64,000 nucleotides of DNA from Moheibacter sp035515075 (lineage in GTDB: Bacteria > Bacteroidota > Bacteroidia > Flavobacteriales > Weeksellaceae): assembly GCA_035515075.1 (NCBI GenBank), contig DATJBZ010000022.1, positions 49,040 through 113,039 of the forward strand, given 5' to 3'. A program made the position numbers and the translations under genes. The notes under the pieces were generated by a model that saw only the letters and a program-made list of their open reading frames with translations, made no database searches and was not told where the DNA came from. Of the stretch, positions 8,889-16,788 are shown one piece after another; the stretch's first letter is position 1, and every line of letters starts with the position of its first letter.

Positions 8889-9842
8889 TCAATCATTGAT
8901 CAAAGAATCGGACGCCTTATACCAACGGTGTCTCTTCAGAACACGAAGGGTCGGGTTAAGCAACAACAAAAATAAAACCGAGGTAAATGCATTGCTAATG
9001 GTAAAAGCAATGGCTACTTGTAACGAAGGTTCGCTACTAAAAGAAATGGCCATTTGTTCCAAAAGTCCAAAAAATGGAAACATGATTGCAACGCCGACGA
9101 GGTTAAACACAGAAGCCGACAAAGCCACCAATTTTGACATAGGCGAAAATTTCAGACTGATCAACAACGCAGTAGAAGTAGTACCAATATTTGCACCAAT
9201 CACAATAGGAATGGCAGATTGAATGTCAATAGTTCCTTGGGAAAGCAAAACAATCACCAAACCTACCACGACCGAACTCGATTGGATGATGACGGTAATA
9301 AGGATGCCATACAAAATTCCCAACAACGGATTCGACGCCTTCGACAATATTTCTACCAACAGTGGATCATTCTTCAAAGGCTCCATCGCTTCACTGATGA
9401 AACTGAGCGAAAAGAAGATGAAACCAAAATAAAAAATCGATTTGCCTGCAACAGAAATTCTATTTGGAATCATGCTGATCAATGTTCCCAAAACGATGAA
9501 AAAAGGGCCTAAAAAAGATGATTCCATCGAGACAATCCATGCGGTAGAAGTTGTACCTACGTTGGTTCCCAATAAAATTAAAATACTGTCCCGAAAAGTT
9601 ATCACACCAGAATTGACCAACGAAACTGTCAACGAAGACACCAAAGTACTGGATTGAATGATGGACGTGAAAATTCCGCCCAAGAAAAAACCACCCAATG
9701 GAAAAGCCGTTATTTTACCAATCCATTGAGACAATCGCTCGATGCCCAATTGTTCGATTTCTTTACTAAAGTTTTGTAAACCATACACAAAAAGCGTGAT
9801 GGCAGCAATGACAATGATGAGGGTCTGAAAATTTTCTAACAC
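8889..9842 (-). CDS. Na/Pi cotransporter family protein
   Basis: 317 residues, almost entirely hydrophobic, with the two inverted Na_Pi_cotrans repeats (PF02690). Each repeat carries a QSS signature: FTSIIQSSTLVSSLTVSLV near residue 60 and ITVIIQSSSVVVGLVIVLL near residue 185, both followed by a GTNVGTTSTAW or GANIGTTSTALL segment. The family imports or exports phosphate with sodium. Many bacterial members have a C-terminal PhoU domain; this one stops after the membrane part. It appears to be transcribed alone. Confidence 0.9.
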   Translation of the reverse strand: MLENFQTLIIVIAAITLFVYGLQNFSKEIEQLGIERLSQWIGKITAFPLGGFFLGGIFTSIIQSSTLVSSLTVSLVNSGVITFRDSILILLGTNVGTTSTAWIVSMESSFLGPFFIVLGTLISMIPNRISVAGKSIFYFGFIFFSLSFISEAMEPLKNDPLLVEILSKASNPLLGILYGILITVIIQSSSVVVGLVIVLLSQGTIDIQSAIPIVIGANIGTTSTALLISLKFSPMSKLVALSASVFNLVGVAIMFPFFGLLEQMAISFSSEPSLQVAIAFTISNAFTSVLFLLLLNPTLRVLKRHRWYKASDSLIND

Positions 9843-9992
9843 TTTTTATCGTATCCTTTAAATAACGCGTGACCGCAAATTGTAAATTTATTTTGTAATC
9901 AACCAATGCTGCGATTGGCTTCACAAAGCTACAAACTTTCAGCACTATTCCCTATTCCATTGCAACCCTCACCCGCCTTGAAAATAACCGAT

Positions 9993-10021
9993 AAAAAAAA
10001 CACCCAACATTTAGTTGAGTG
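9993..10021 (-). terminator. Terminator after csbD-like gene
   Basis: Read on the minus strand, CACTCAAC and GTTGGGTG pair (one G-U) around a five-base loop and run into eight T. It lies about 30 bases past the csbD-like stop. Confidence 0.75.
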
Positions 10022-10052
10022 CCATGGCTTAATCGTTAGTTAAAGTTAGCCA

Positions 10053-10244
10053 CTAAACTTTCCAATCTTGGATCATTTTTTCCACCTCTTCACGGGTTTT
10101 TCCAGACTTTTCTTGGATTCTTCCAATTACCTCATCTACTTTTCCGTCTGCTAAGGCTTCATTGTCATTGAACCATTCGCCATATTTTTGCTTTACACTT
10201 CCTTTGATTTGGTTCCATTTTCCTTCTAATTCTAACTTGTTCAT
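10053..10244 (-). CDS. CsbD-family stress protein
   Basis: 63 residues when started at the ATG at 10244-10242 (MNKLELEGKWNQIKGSVKQK); the frame is open further upstream but the extra residues do not belong to the family. CsbD-like proteins are small helical proteins of unknown mechanism, often induced by general stress and phosphate limitation. The hallmark GKWNQIKGSVKQKYG, the DGKVDEVIGRIQ segment and the terminal Trp are all present. It is a short single-gene unit, divergent from the flavin reductase gene, and shares a 150-base intergenic region with it. Confidence 0.93.
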   Translation of the reverse strand: MNKLELEGKWNQIKGSVKQKYGEWFNDNEALADGKVDEVIGRIQEKSGKTREEVEKMIQDWKV

Positions 10245-10333
10245 AATCTTTAATTTTAAGGTTATTATGATATTATAAGTACAATGATTATTCCACAATT
10301 CCTTTTTTAATGATTAAAATCATGTTAAATTAC

Positions 10334-10378
10334 TTGATATAGGTCAAGAATTCATCCTGAAGAATCTCCTTATCTTTG
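10334..10378 (+). promoter_or_regulatory. Fnr/Crp-like site and -7 box of the flavin reductase gene
   Basis: TATCTTTG at 10371-10378 matches the -7 consensus TAnnTTTG exactly, while no TTTG stands at the -33 position. Instead the dyad TTGATATAGGTCAA occupies 10334-10347, which fits TTGA-N6-TCAA, the half-site arrangement bound by Crp/Fnr regulators. Its centre is at about -41.5 if transcription starts near 10382, the usual distance for a class II activator. A second imperfect palindrome (ATGATT-AA-AATCAT) is at 10310-10323. Confidence 0.55.
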
Positions 10379-10393
10379 TCAAAATTTAAAAAA

Positions 10394-11221
10394 ATGGCCA
10401 TTAAAACAATCGACACAGCATTGGTCAGCCCAGCTGTTTCTATACAATATTTACAAAATGCAGTTGCACCTCGTCCCATCGCGTTGGTCAGTACCATCGA
10501 TGCAGAAGGAAAAGTGAATTTGAGCCCATTCAGTTTTTACAATGTTTTCAGTTCCAATCCTCCGGTTTTGGTTTTCTCACCGTCTCGACGCGTCCGTGAC
10601 ACCACGGTAAAACATACTTTAGAAAACGTTGAACAAATCCGAGAATGTGTGATCAACACCGTTTCTTACGACATCGTTCACCAAAGTTCGCTGTCCAGCA
10701 CAGAATACGAAAGAGACATCAATGAATTCCACAAAGCAGGGTTGACCGAAATTCCATCGCTCAAAGTGCAACCACCACGCGTGAAAGAATCCAAAGTTTC
10801 TTTTGAATGCAAAGTGACCGATCTGATCCATTTGGGAGAAGGCGGTGGCGCGGGTACTTTGGTTGTTTGTGAAGTTTTAATGATCCATGTCGATGAAACT
10901 GTCCTAAATGACGCAGGAATGATCGATACCAAAAAAATTGATTTGGTCGGCAGAATGGGTGAATCTTGGTACACCCATTCTAATGGAACTTCATTGTTTG
11001 AAATCCCAAAACCTTTACAAACCAAAGGAATCGGCGTAGATGCTTTGCCTGAAGCCATCAGAAAAAGTCCAGTTCTGACAGGCAATGATTTGGCCATGTT
11101 GGGCAACATCGAGCAATTGGTTGGAGAACTTTTCAAAGCCGATCAAAATTCGCACGAACAAGCCAAGGAATTGTTGAAAGCCAATGATGTGGAAGGCGCA
11201 TGGAAAATACTGATACAATAA
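10394..11221 (+). CDS. Flavin reductase family protein (FMN-binding split barrel)
   Basis: 275 residues from the ATG at 10394; an earlier in-frame TTG at 10376 lies inside the -7 box and is rejected. Residues about 10-200 match the DIM6/NTAB flavin reductase family: APRPIALVSTID, NLSPFSFYNVFSSNPP and the GTLVVCEV segment, which form the FMN site. The enzyme type reduces flavin with NAD(P)H or acts as a flavin-dependent reductase; the natural partner is unknown. The C-terminal 70 residues are a helical extension seen in flavobacterial homologues. It stands alone with its own promoter and a strong terminator. Confidence 0.88.
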   Translation: MAIKTIDTALVSPAVSIQYLQNAVAPRPIALVSTIDAEGKVNLSPFSFYNVFSSNPPVLVFSPSRRVRDTTVKHTLENVEQIRECVINTVSYDIVHQSSLSSTEYERDINEFHKAGLTEIPSLKVQPPRVKESKVSFECKVTDLIHLGEGGGAGTLVVCEVLMIHVDETVLNDAGMIDTKKIDLVGRMGESWYTHSNGTSLFEIPKPLQTKGIGVDALPEAIRKSPVLTGNDLAMLGNIEQLVGELFKADQNSHEQAKELLKANDVEGAWKILIQ

Positions 11222-11230
11222 GTGCCGAAT

Positions 11231-11274
11231 AAAAAAGAATCCCCAATCTTCACATAAATTGGGGATTCTTTTTT
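11231..11274. terminator. Bidirectional terminator, 17-bp stem
   Basis: AAAAAAGAATCCCCAAT at 11231-11247 pairs perfectly with the segment at 11258-11274 around a ten-base loop. A and T runs at the ends make it work in both directions: for the flavin reductase gene from the left and the holin-like gene from the right. Confidence 0.9.
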
Positions 11275-11293
11275 ACGACTGAATTCAAATGGC

Positions 11294-11647
11294 CTATGCT
11301 TTCTCTCCGCCCTGGTTCACAAATGAAATCACGACTGACAATAAGAAACTGAACAACAACGCCCACCAAAAACTGGTGACATGGAAATAGTCTCCCAAGA
11401 ACCAACTCGCCAAAAGAATGATGATGGCATTGATCACCCATAAAAACAACCCAAAAGTAATCAAGGTTGCGGGCAAAGTCAAAAACACCAAGATAGGACG
11501 AACAAACGCGTTCAAGATCCCCAGCACCAAAGCCACCAACAAAGCGCCCCAGAAACTGCTCACTTCAACACCTGGCAAAAGATGCGCCAAGCCCAAAACA
11601 ATTAAACCCGTCAATAAAAAACTGATAATACTTCTCATAAACAACAA
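11294..11647 (-). CDS. Phage-holin-4-type small membrane protein (PF04020 family)
   Basis: 117 residues with four hydrophobic helices. The sequence VSSFWGALLVALVLGILN, VRPILVFLTLPATLITFGLF and LLASWFLGDYFHVTSFWWAL fits the YvlD/mycobacterial four-helix holin family, which despite its name is a chromosomal inner-membrane protein group often linked to envelope stress. It has no lysis gene or phage gene nearby. It lies between two terminators, so it is expressed by itself. Confidence 0.88.
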   Translation of the reverse strand: MLFMRSIISFLLTGLIVLGLAHLLPGVEVSSFWGALLVALVLGILNAFVRPILVFLTLPATLITFGLFLWVINAIIILLASWFLGDYFHVTSFWWALLFSFLLSVVISFVNQGGEKA

Positions 11648-11661
11648 ATTTTATTAAAGTT

Positions 11662-11708
11662 AAAAAAAAGTGTTGACTATTTGCTGCTTTGTTCAAATAA
11701 TCAACACT
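11662..11708 (-). terminator. Terminator after glyS
   Basis: On the minus strand a 15-bp stem with one mismatch (AGTGTTGATTATTTG with its complement) is followed by eight T. It starts 24 bases past the glyS stop. Confidence 0.8.
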
Positions 11709-11731
11709 GAAATATTTTTATGTTTAACGAA

Positions 11732-13267
11732 TTAAAGCTGTTCCAATAGGTATTTGACATTGACCGATTGATCGATGTATTGTGCCAATTCTGCCATCGG
11801 CACCCTGTGTTGTTCCATTGAATCTCTGTGGCGAACTGTCACCGCTTGGTCATTCAACGTTTCGTGGTCCACTGTGATACAGAAAGGCGTGCCAATCGCA
11901 TCCATACGGCGGTATCGTCTTCCAATTGCATCTTTGTCTTCATAGATGACATTGTAATCCAATTTCAATGCTTTGTAAATTTCTTGGGCGACTTCTGGCA
12001 AACCATCTTTTTTCACCAAAGGCAAAATCGCTGCTTTGATTGGTGCCAAAGCCACTGGCAAACTCAAAACCGTTCTTGTGCTTCCATCTTCCAAAGTTTC
12101 TTCTTTCAAACTGTTCGAGAAAATCGCCAAAAACAAGCGATCCAATCCCACAGAAGTTTCCACGACGTAAGGAATGTAACTTTTGTTCAGTTCGTTGTCA
12201 AAATACTGCAATTTCTTTCCAGAAAACTTCTCATGGCTCGCCAAATCGAAATCTGTTCTTGAATGAATCCCTTCCAATTCTTTGAATCCAAAAGGAAATC
12301 TAAATTCAATGTCCGTCGCAGCATTGGCATAATGCGCCAACTTCTCGTGATCATGGTAACGGTAATTTTCATTGCCCAAGCCCAAAGATTGGTGCCATTT
12401 CAACCGTTTTTCCTTCCACTTTTCGTACCATTCCAATTCACTTCCTGGTTGTACAAAATATTGCATTTCCATTTGTTCAAATTCACGCATTCTAAAAACA
12501 AATTGTCGTGCAACAATTTCATTTCTAAAAGCTTTTCCAATTTGCGCAATGCCAAATGGAATTTTCATGCGTCCTGTTTTTTGAACGTTCAAATAATTGA
12601 CGAAAATCCCTTGTGCCGTTTCTGGTCGCAAATACAAATCAGTTGCGCCTTCTGTCGTTGCGCCCAATTTTGTTCCAAACATCAAGTTGAATTGACGCAC
12701 TTCCGTCCAGTTTTTTGAACCCGTTACTGGATCTGCGATTTCCAACTCTTCGATCAAGGCTTTCACATCGGCCAAATCCTCTTTCTCAAGAGATTGTGAC
12801 ATTCTGGTAATCGTTTCATCGATTTTTTGTTGGTAAGCCAACACGCGTGGATTGGTCGCTACAAATTCTTTTTGATCAAATGCATCACCAAAACGTTTGG
12901 CTGCTTTTTCGATTTCTTTTTCAATTTTATTTTCAATTTTCGCACAGTAATCTTCGATCAAAACATCTGCACGGTATCTTTTCTTAGAATCTTTGTTGTC
13001 AATCAATGGATCATTGAAAGCATCTACGTGTCCAGAAGCTTTCCAAATCGTAGGATGCATAAAAATGGATGTATCGATGCCCACAATTTCTTCATTGAGT
13101 TGCACCATGGCTTTCCACCAATATTGTTTGATGTTGTTTTTGAGTTCAACGCCATTTTGTCCATAATCATAAACAGCGGAAAGTCCATCATAAATTTCAC
13201 TGGATTGAAAAATAAATCCATACTCTTTGGCATGAGAAATAATGCGCTTGAAAATATCTTCTGACAT
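11732..13267 (-). CDS. glyS: Glycine--tRNA ligase (homodimeric type)
   Basis: 511 residues, the usual size for the single-chain (alpha-2) class II glycyl-tRNA synthetase. It begins with DIFKRIISHAKEYGFIFQSS, carries the family segment YDYGQNGVELKNNIKQYWW, motif 2 as FRNEIVARQFVFRMREFEQ near residue 245, and motif 3 as VETSVGLDRLFLAI near residue 375. The anticodon-binding domain fills residues about 405-511. It charges tRNA-Gly with glycine in the cytoplasm. A stem-loop terminator follows; no T-box or other leader is visible before the start. Confidence 0.97.
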   Translation of the reverse strand: MSEDIFKRIISHAKEYGFIFQSSEIYDGLSAVYDYGQNGVELKNNIKQYWWKAMVQLNEEIVGIDTSIFMHPTIWKASGHVDAFNDPLIDNKDSKKRYRADVLIEDYCAKIENKIEKEIEKAAKRFGDAFDQKEFVATNPRVLAYQQKIDETITRMSQSLEKEDLADVKALIEELEIADPVTGSKNWTEVRQFNLMFGTKLGATTEGATDLYLRPETAQGIFVNYLNVQKTGRMKIPFGIAQIGKAFRNEIVARQFVFRMREFEQMEMQYFVQPGSELEWYEKWKEKRLKWHQSLGLGNENYRYHDHEKLAHYANAATDIEFRFPFGFKELEGIHSRTDFDLASHEKFSGKKLQYFDNELNKSYIPYVVETSVGLDRLFLAIFSNSLKEETLEDGSTRTVLSLPVALAPIKAAILPLVKKDGLPEVAQEIYKALKLDYNVIYEDKDAIGRRYRRMDAIGTPFCITVDHETLNDQAVTVRHRDSMEQHRVPMAELAQYIDQSVNVKYLLEQL

Positions 13268-13330
13268 AGATTTGATTTAATTGGCGAATTTAAGCAATTT
13301 TTAGCTGTTTTAAGGAATGAAAAAAGGCTT

Positions 13331-14665
13331 TTAATTGGAATAACGGATCCATTTCCACATTTCTTTGAACGAAGGTTTCTTTCCGTACATCAAAATGCCC
13401 ACTCGATAAATTTTTGAGGCAAAAAACACCATCAACAACATGGTTCCAATTAATAATGTTAAAGACAGCAAAATTTCCCACCACTCTACTCCAAAAGGCA
13501 AACGCGTCACCATCGAAATCGGCGAAGTAAATGGAATCATCGACAACCAAAATGCAACAGGTCCGTCAGGATTATCAATGGTCGTCATGCTGCCATACAT
13601 CGCAATCATCATCGGGAAAATAGGATAAAAGGTAAATTGTTGGGTGTCGGTTTCATTGTCCACAGCCGAACCAATCGCAGCAAAAATTGAACTATAAAAT
13701 AAATAGCCAAGAATGAAAAACACCAAGAAAAAGCCAATAATCAACGGATAATTCAATTCAAGCAAAGCCGCCATCACTTCATTGGTTTTGGTCATCCATT
13801 CTGGATTGTCCACCAAGTTTTGTTGAGACATCGCCGATAAATCAGTCGCAGTTTTGATTTTCGAAGCCAAAAAAGCAGATCCCGCTGCAAACAAAATCGT
13901 TCCCATGGTGATCCAAATGGCAAATTGCGTAAAGGCAACCAAAGTTGTTCCTACAATTTTTCCCATCATCAAATTGAAAGGCTTCACAGAAGAAATGATG
14001 ATTTCCACCACACGGTTATTTTTCTCTTCTACCACTGAACGCATCACTTTCACCCCGTAAATCATGATGAACATAAAGATCACATAAGCCAAAGCCATGC
14101 CGATACCAAACTTGAGATAATCGCCCAATTCGCCTTTGTCATCTTTGGTTTCACTGTCTTTTAAATTATATGTTTTGATAGAAACATTTGATTTTAAATT
14201 GTTCAATTGTTGGGCTGTCAATCCTGCGGCTTCCATTTTCAATTCACCAATTCGTTGGTTGATTTTGCCTTCTAACTTATCTTTGACCATTTTCCCAATA
14301 TTTCCATTGGTAGTCAATTCAATGTTTTTTTCAAATGCTGAAAAATCATTTCCATCATATTTCGGAATGACCAACAAAGCATTCAAGTATTTGCTTCCCA
14401 ACAAGCTGTCCTTGATAGCTTGGATGTCTTTTTCGCCATAAAAATTATAGATTTCATTTTCATCCGACACAAAAGAAGTAATGAACTCACGGCTTTCATC
14501 GACGACTGCGATGTTTTTCTGATCGGTATTGGCCGACATCATCCAAGCAATAATCCCAAAAATCCCCACCATGATGATGGGCGATAAAATGGTCATGACA
14601 ATGAAGGTTTTATTTTTAACTTGGGCTAAAAACTCTCTTTTAGCAACGAGTAGAATCTGTTTCAT
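13331..14665 (-). CDS. ABC-2 type transporter permease (NatB-like)
   Basis: 444 residues. A first transmembrane helix (about 20-42) is followed by a large extracytoplasmic domain (about 45-175) and a block of five to six helices (180-420). The order and segments such as MRSVVEEKNNRVVEIIISSVKP and the GKIVGTTLVAFTQFAIW helix match the NatB/YhaP group of ABC-2 permeases. It starts 18 bases after the stop of the ATPase gene on the same strand, so the two form one exporter. NatAB exports sodium in Bacillus; here the substrate is unknown. Confidence 0.9.
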   Translation of the reverse strand: MKQILLVAKREFLAQVKNKTFIVMTILSPIIMVGIFGIIAWMMSANTDQKNIAVVDESREFITSFVSDENEIYNFYGEKDIQAIKDSLLGSKYLNALLVIPKYDGNDFSAFEKNIELTTNGNIGKMVKDKLEGKINQRIGELKMEAAGLTAQQLNNLKSNVSIKTYNLKDSETKDDKGELGDYLKFGIGMALAYVIFMFIMIYGVKVMRSVVEEKNNRVVEIIISSVKPFNLMMGKIVGTTLVAFTQFAIWITMGTILFAAGSAFLASKIKTATDLSAMSQQNLVDNPEWMTKTNEVMAALLELNYPLIIGFFLVFFILGYLFYSSIFAAIGSAVDNETDTQQFTFYPIFPMMIAMYGSMTTIDNPDGPVAFWLSMIPFTSPISMVTRLPFGVEWWEILLSLTLLIGTMLLMVFFASKIYRVGILMYGKKPSFKEMWKWIRYSN

Positions 14666-14683
14666 GTTGTTGAAATAAGGTTA

Positions 14684-15595
14684 TTATTGAACGGCTTTGA
14701 GGAAAACTTCATTCATCGATGGAATGGCTTCTTGGTATTGAACAATGTGCCCAACTGTTGACAGTTGCAATAACAAGTCATTGGGAACGATGTGTTCTGG
14801 AATGGCTATTTCAAATTTTTTGAAATTCTCTTTTTCGACCAAATGATCAATGGCAAATTGCTGTTGCAAATTCATCCAATTTTCGGTGTTGCAGTTGTCA
14901 ATTTCCACCACATATTTTCCTGATTTGAATTGTTGTTTGATCTGATGAATTTCACCATCCAAAACCTTGTTCGAATGGTTGATTAATGCGATGTGGTCAC
15001 ACATTTCTTCTACAGATTCCATGCGATGGGTAGAGAAAATAATTGTCGTACCATTTTTACTCAATTCCATGATTTCATTCGCAATCAATTGCGCATTGAC
15101 TGGATCAAATCCACTAAAAGGTTCATCAAAAATCAACAATTCAGGATCGTGTAAAACCGTGATCACAAATTGAACTTTCTGGCCCATTCCTTTGGACAAT
15201 TCGGTTAACTTTTTGTTCCACCAAGCATCAATGCCCAATTTTTCGAACCAATATTTGGTTTTCTTTTGCGCATCCGCATTGGACAAACCTTTCAATTTGG
15301 CAAAATACAAAGCTTGTTCACCAATTTTCATGTTGTTGTACAAACCGCGTTCTTCTGGCATATAACCGACCATCGGAATGATGGATTTGTTCAAAGGTTT
15401 TCCAGCAATGGTCACGCTTCCTTTGTCAGGTGCTGTAATTTGGTTGATGATTCTTAAAAATGTCGTTTTCCCTGCGCCATTTGGCCCCAATAAACCATAG
15501 ATAGAACCAGTTGGTATGCTCAGGTCGAAATCGTTTAAGGCAATTTTATTTCCGTATTGTTTGGTTAAGCCTTTTGCTTCAAGCAAATTTGACAT
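14684..15595 (-). CDS. ABC transporter ATP-binding protein (NatA-like)
   Basis: 303 residues. Walker A is GPNGAGKT near residue 38, the signature is LSKGMGQKVQF near 138, Walker B is LLIFDEPFSGFDP near 160, and the switch His lies in IIFSTHRMESVEEM. A C-terminal domain of about 80 residues (DUF4162-like) follows, typical of the NatA/YhaQ group. It powers the permease encoded immediately downstream. The pair is preceded by no other transport gene. Confidence 0.95.
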   Translation of the reverse strand: MSNLLEAKGLTKQYGNKIALNDFDLSIPTGSIYGLLGPNGAGKTTFLRIINQITAPDKGSVTIAGKPLNKSIIPMVGYMPEERGLYNNMKIGEQALYFAKLKGLSNADAQKKTKYWFEKLGIDAWWNKKLTELSKGMGQKVQFVITVLHDPELLIFDEPFSGFDPVNAQLIANEIMELSKNGTTIIFSTHRMESVEEMCDHIALINHSNKVLDGEIHQIKQQFKSGKYVVEIDNCNTENWMNLQQQFAIDHLVEKENFKKFEIAIPEHIVPNDLLLQLSTVGHIVQYQEAIPSMNEVFLKAVQ

Positions 15596-15660
15596 AGAAT
15601 TTTGTTTTATAAGTGATAAAATCTATGCAAATGTTACAATACTTTTTAAGAAAAAAAGAA

Positions 15661-15999
15661 TTAAAGTTTTTTATCGATATATTCTTGCAACTTTTTCGCA
15701 ATAATTGGTGCCGCAATCGCAATGCCAATCGATAATATTGAGCTGCTTTTATTGCTTAATTTAAAGGTTTTTTCTGCAGTTTTGGATAAGAACCCCAAAG
15801 CTGAATTGACCCCCGAACCTATTTTAGAAGAATGCATAAGCGAATTGCTTTCAACTCCGTCAAATAACTTATTGACTGAAGAAAGAATCAATCCTTCTTT
15901 TGCTTTTTGATCCGCAGCATCAATTTTTAACTTCAAAGCTTTTTTGGCCAATCTCAATTCAGCCAAACTTTTAATCGATCGGTTATTTTTCATTTTCAT
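15661..15999 (-). CDS. Unknown small protein of the YtxH/holin cluster
   Basis: About 112 residues if started at the ATG at 15999 (MKMKNNRSIKSLAELRLAKK); a second ATG six bases on is also possible. The N terminus is basic and helical, and the C terminus has one hydrophobic helix (ILSIGIAIAAPIIAKKLQEY). The beginning overlaps the end of the holin-like gene by about 17 bases, so translation is likely coupled. I do not recognise a characterised family; such proteins commonly follow YtxH and holin-like genes in flavobacteria, which suggests a membrane-associated role. Confidence 0.7.
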   Translation of the reverse strand: MKMKNNRSIKSLAELRLAKKALKLKIDAADQKAKEGLILSSVNKLFDGVESNSLMHSSKIGSGVNSALGFLSKTAEKTFKLSNKSSSILSIGIAIAAPIIAKKLQEYIDKKL

Positions 16000-16327
16000 C
16001 GTCGTTTGAATTATCCAAAGCATCCATCGCAGTTGCTACCACTTTGTCCGTGATTTTCAACATCAATTGTTTTCTAAAAACAAACAACATAATAAATATC
16101 AAAAGATAGAAACCAAACAAAGTCAAAAAACCCAAACCATCATTGCCCATCCAATCCCCTAGCAAAAAACCAAAAGCAACACTGGCAATAATGAGAATCA
16201 ATAAAAGAAACATGCCGATCAATATACCAAATACGCCAACTGAAATCATGTTGCTGACCAAGTCGACCACTTCTAATTTGGTATATTCAATTCTATCGTT
16301 GAGGTACTCTTTAAGCTTATCAAACAT
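15983..16327 (-). CDS. Holin-superfamily III-like membrane protein (PF07332 type)
   Basis: 114 residues. A short amphipathic N terminus (DKLKEYLNDRIEYTKLEVVD) is followed by two long hydrophobic helices (about 25-58 and 67-90) and a charged tail. This is the layout of the Phage_holin_3_6/YqjE family, chromosomal inner-membrane proteins usually paired with a YtxH- or ElaB-type partner, as here. It lies between the YtxH gene (41 bases upstream) and an unknown small protein (overlap), so the three form one operon. Confidence 0.85.
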   Translation of the reverse strand: MFDKLKEYLNDRIEYTKLEVVDLVSNMISVGVFGILIGMFLLLILIIASVAFGFLLGDWMGNDGLGFLTLFGFYLLIFIMLFVFRKQLMLKITDKVVATAMDALDNSNDDENEK

Positions 16328-16368
16328 ATTCTATGGATCTAAAGGTCAAAAATAAAAAAATGTTGGGA

Positions 16369-16683
16369 TTAAACCCCAACATTTTCTTCAAACTCATCTT
16401 TTGCTTTTTTTGCTTCTTTTTTAACTTCTTCTGAAGCACTTTGCATTTTATCTTTGACATTGGCCAAGCGGCTTTCTAAATCTTCTTTTATTTTTTTGGC
16501 TTTGTCACTAAAATCATGTGAATATTTGTCCAGTTCTTCTCTTAATCTACTGGCTTCTTTTTTCAATTGCTTTCTAGTTTTCTCTCCACTTTGTGGTGCC
16601 AACAACAATCCTGCTGCTGCTCCAGCTGCTGCCCCGATTAATAGTCCAGCCAATAATTTGAATGCTCCGTTTTCTTTTGACAT
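16369..16683 (-). CDS. YtxH domain-containing protein
   Basis: 104 residues. The N terminus has a glycine- and alanine-rich membrane helix (LLAGLLIGAAAGAAAGLLLA) followed by PQSGEKTRKQLKKEA, the hallmark of the YtxH family. The remaining 70 residues are a highly charged coiled coil. YtxH proteins are general-stress proteins anchored in the membrane; the mechanism is unknown. It is the first gene of a three-gene operon with a holin-like protein. Confidence 0.92.
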   Translation of the reverse strand: MSKENGAFKLLAGLLIGAAAGAAAGLLLAPQSGEKTRKQLKKEASRLREELDKYSHDFSDKAKKIKEDLESRLANVKDKMQSASEEVKKEAKKAKDEFEENVGV

Positions 16684-16788
16684 AGTTTTGGGTTTTAATA
16701 TGATTAATAATTTAATTTACAAAAGGATTAAGACAAAAATGATACCAAAACTATTATATTTACAGCGAATTAATGAAAATTTTAACAA

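Noticed and set aside
10376..10393. TTG at 10376 as the flavin reductase start
   Set aside because: It lies inside the -7 box and the family begins at the ATG at 10394.
11268..11300. Glycine riboswitch or T-box near glyS
   Set aside because: The glyS gene starts at 13267 and the short space upstream of it lacks the T-box sequence or tandem glycine aptamer features.
11294..16327. Holin-like genes as a prophage remnant
   Set aside because: The families named after phage holins are common chromosomal membrane proteins, and there is no endolysin, capsid, tail or integrase gene near them.
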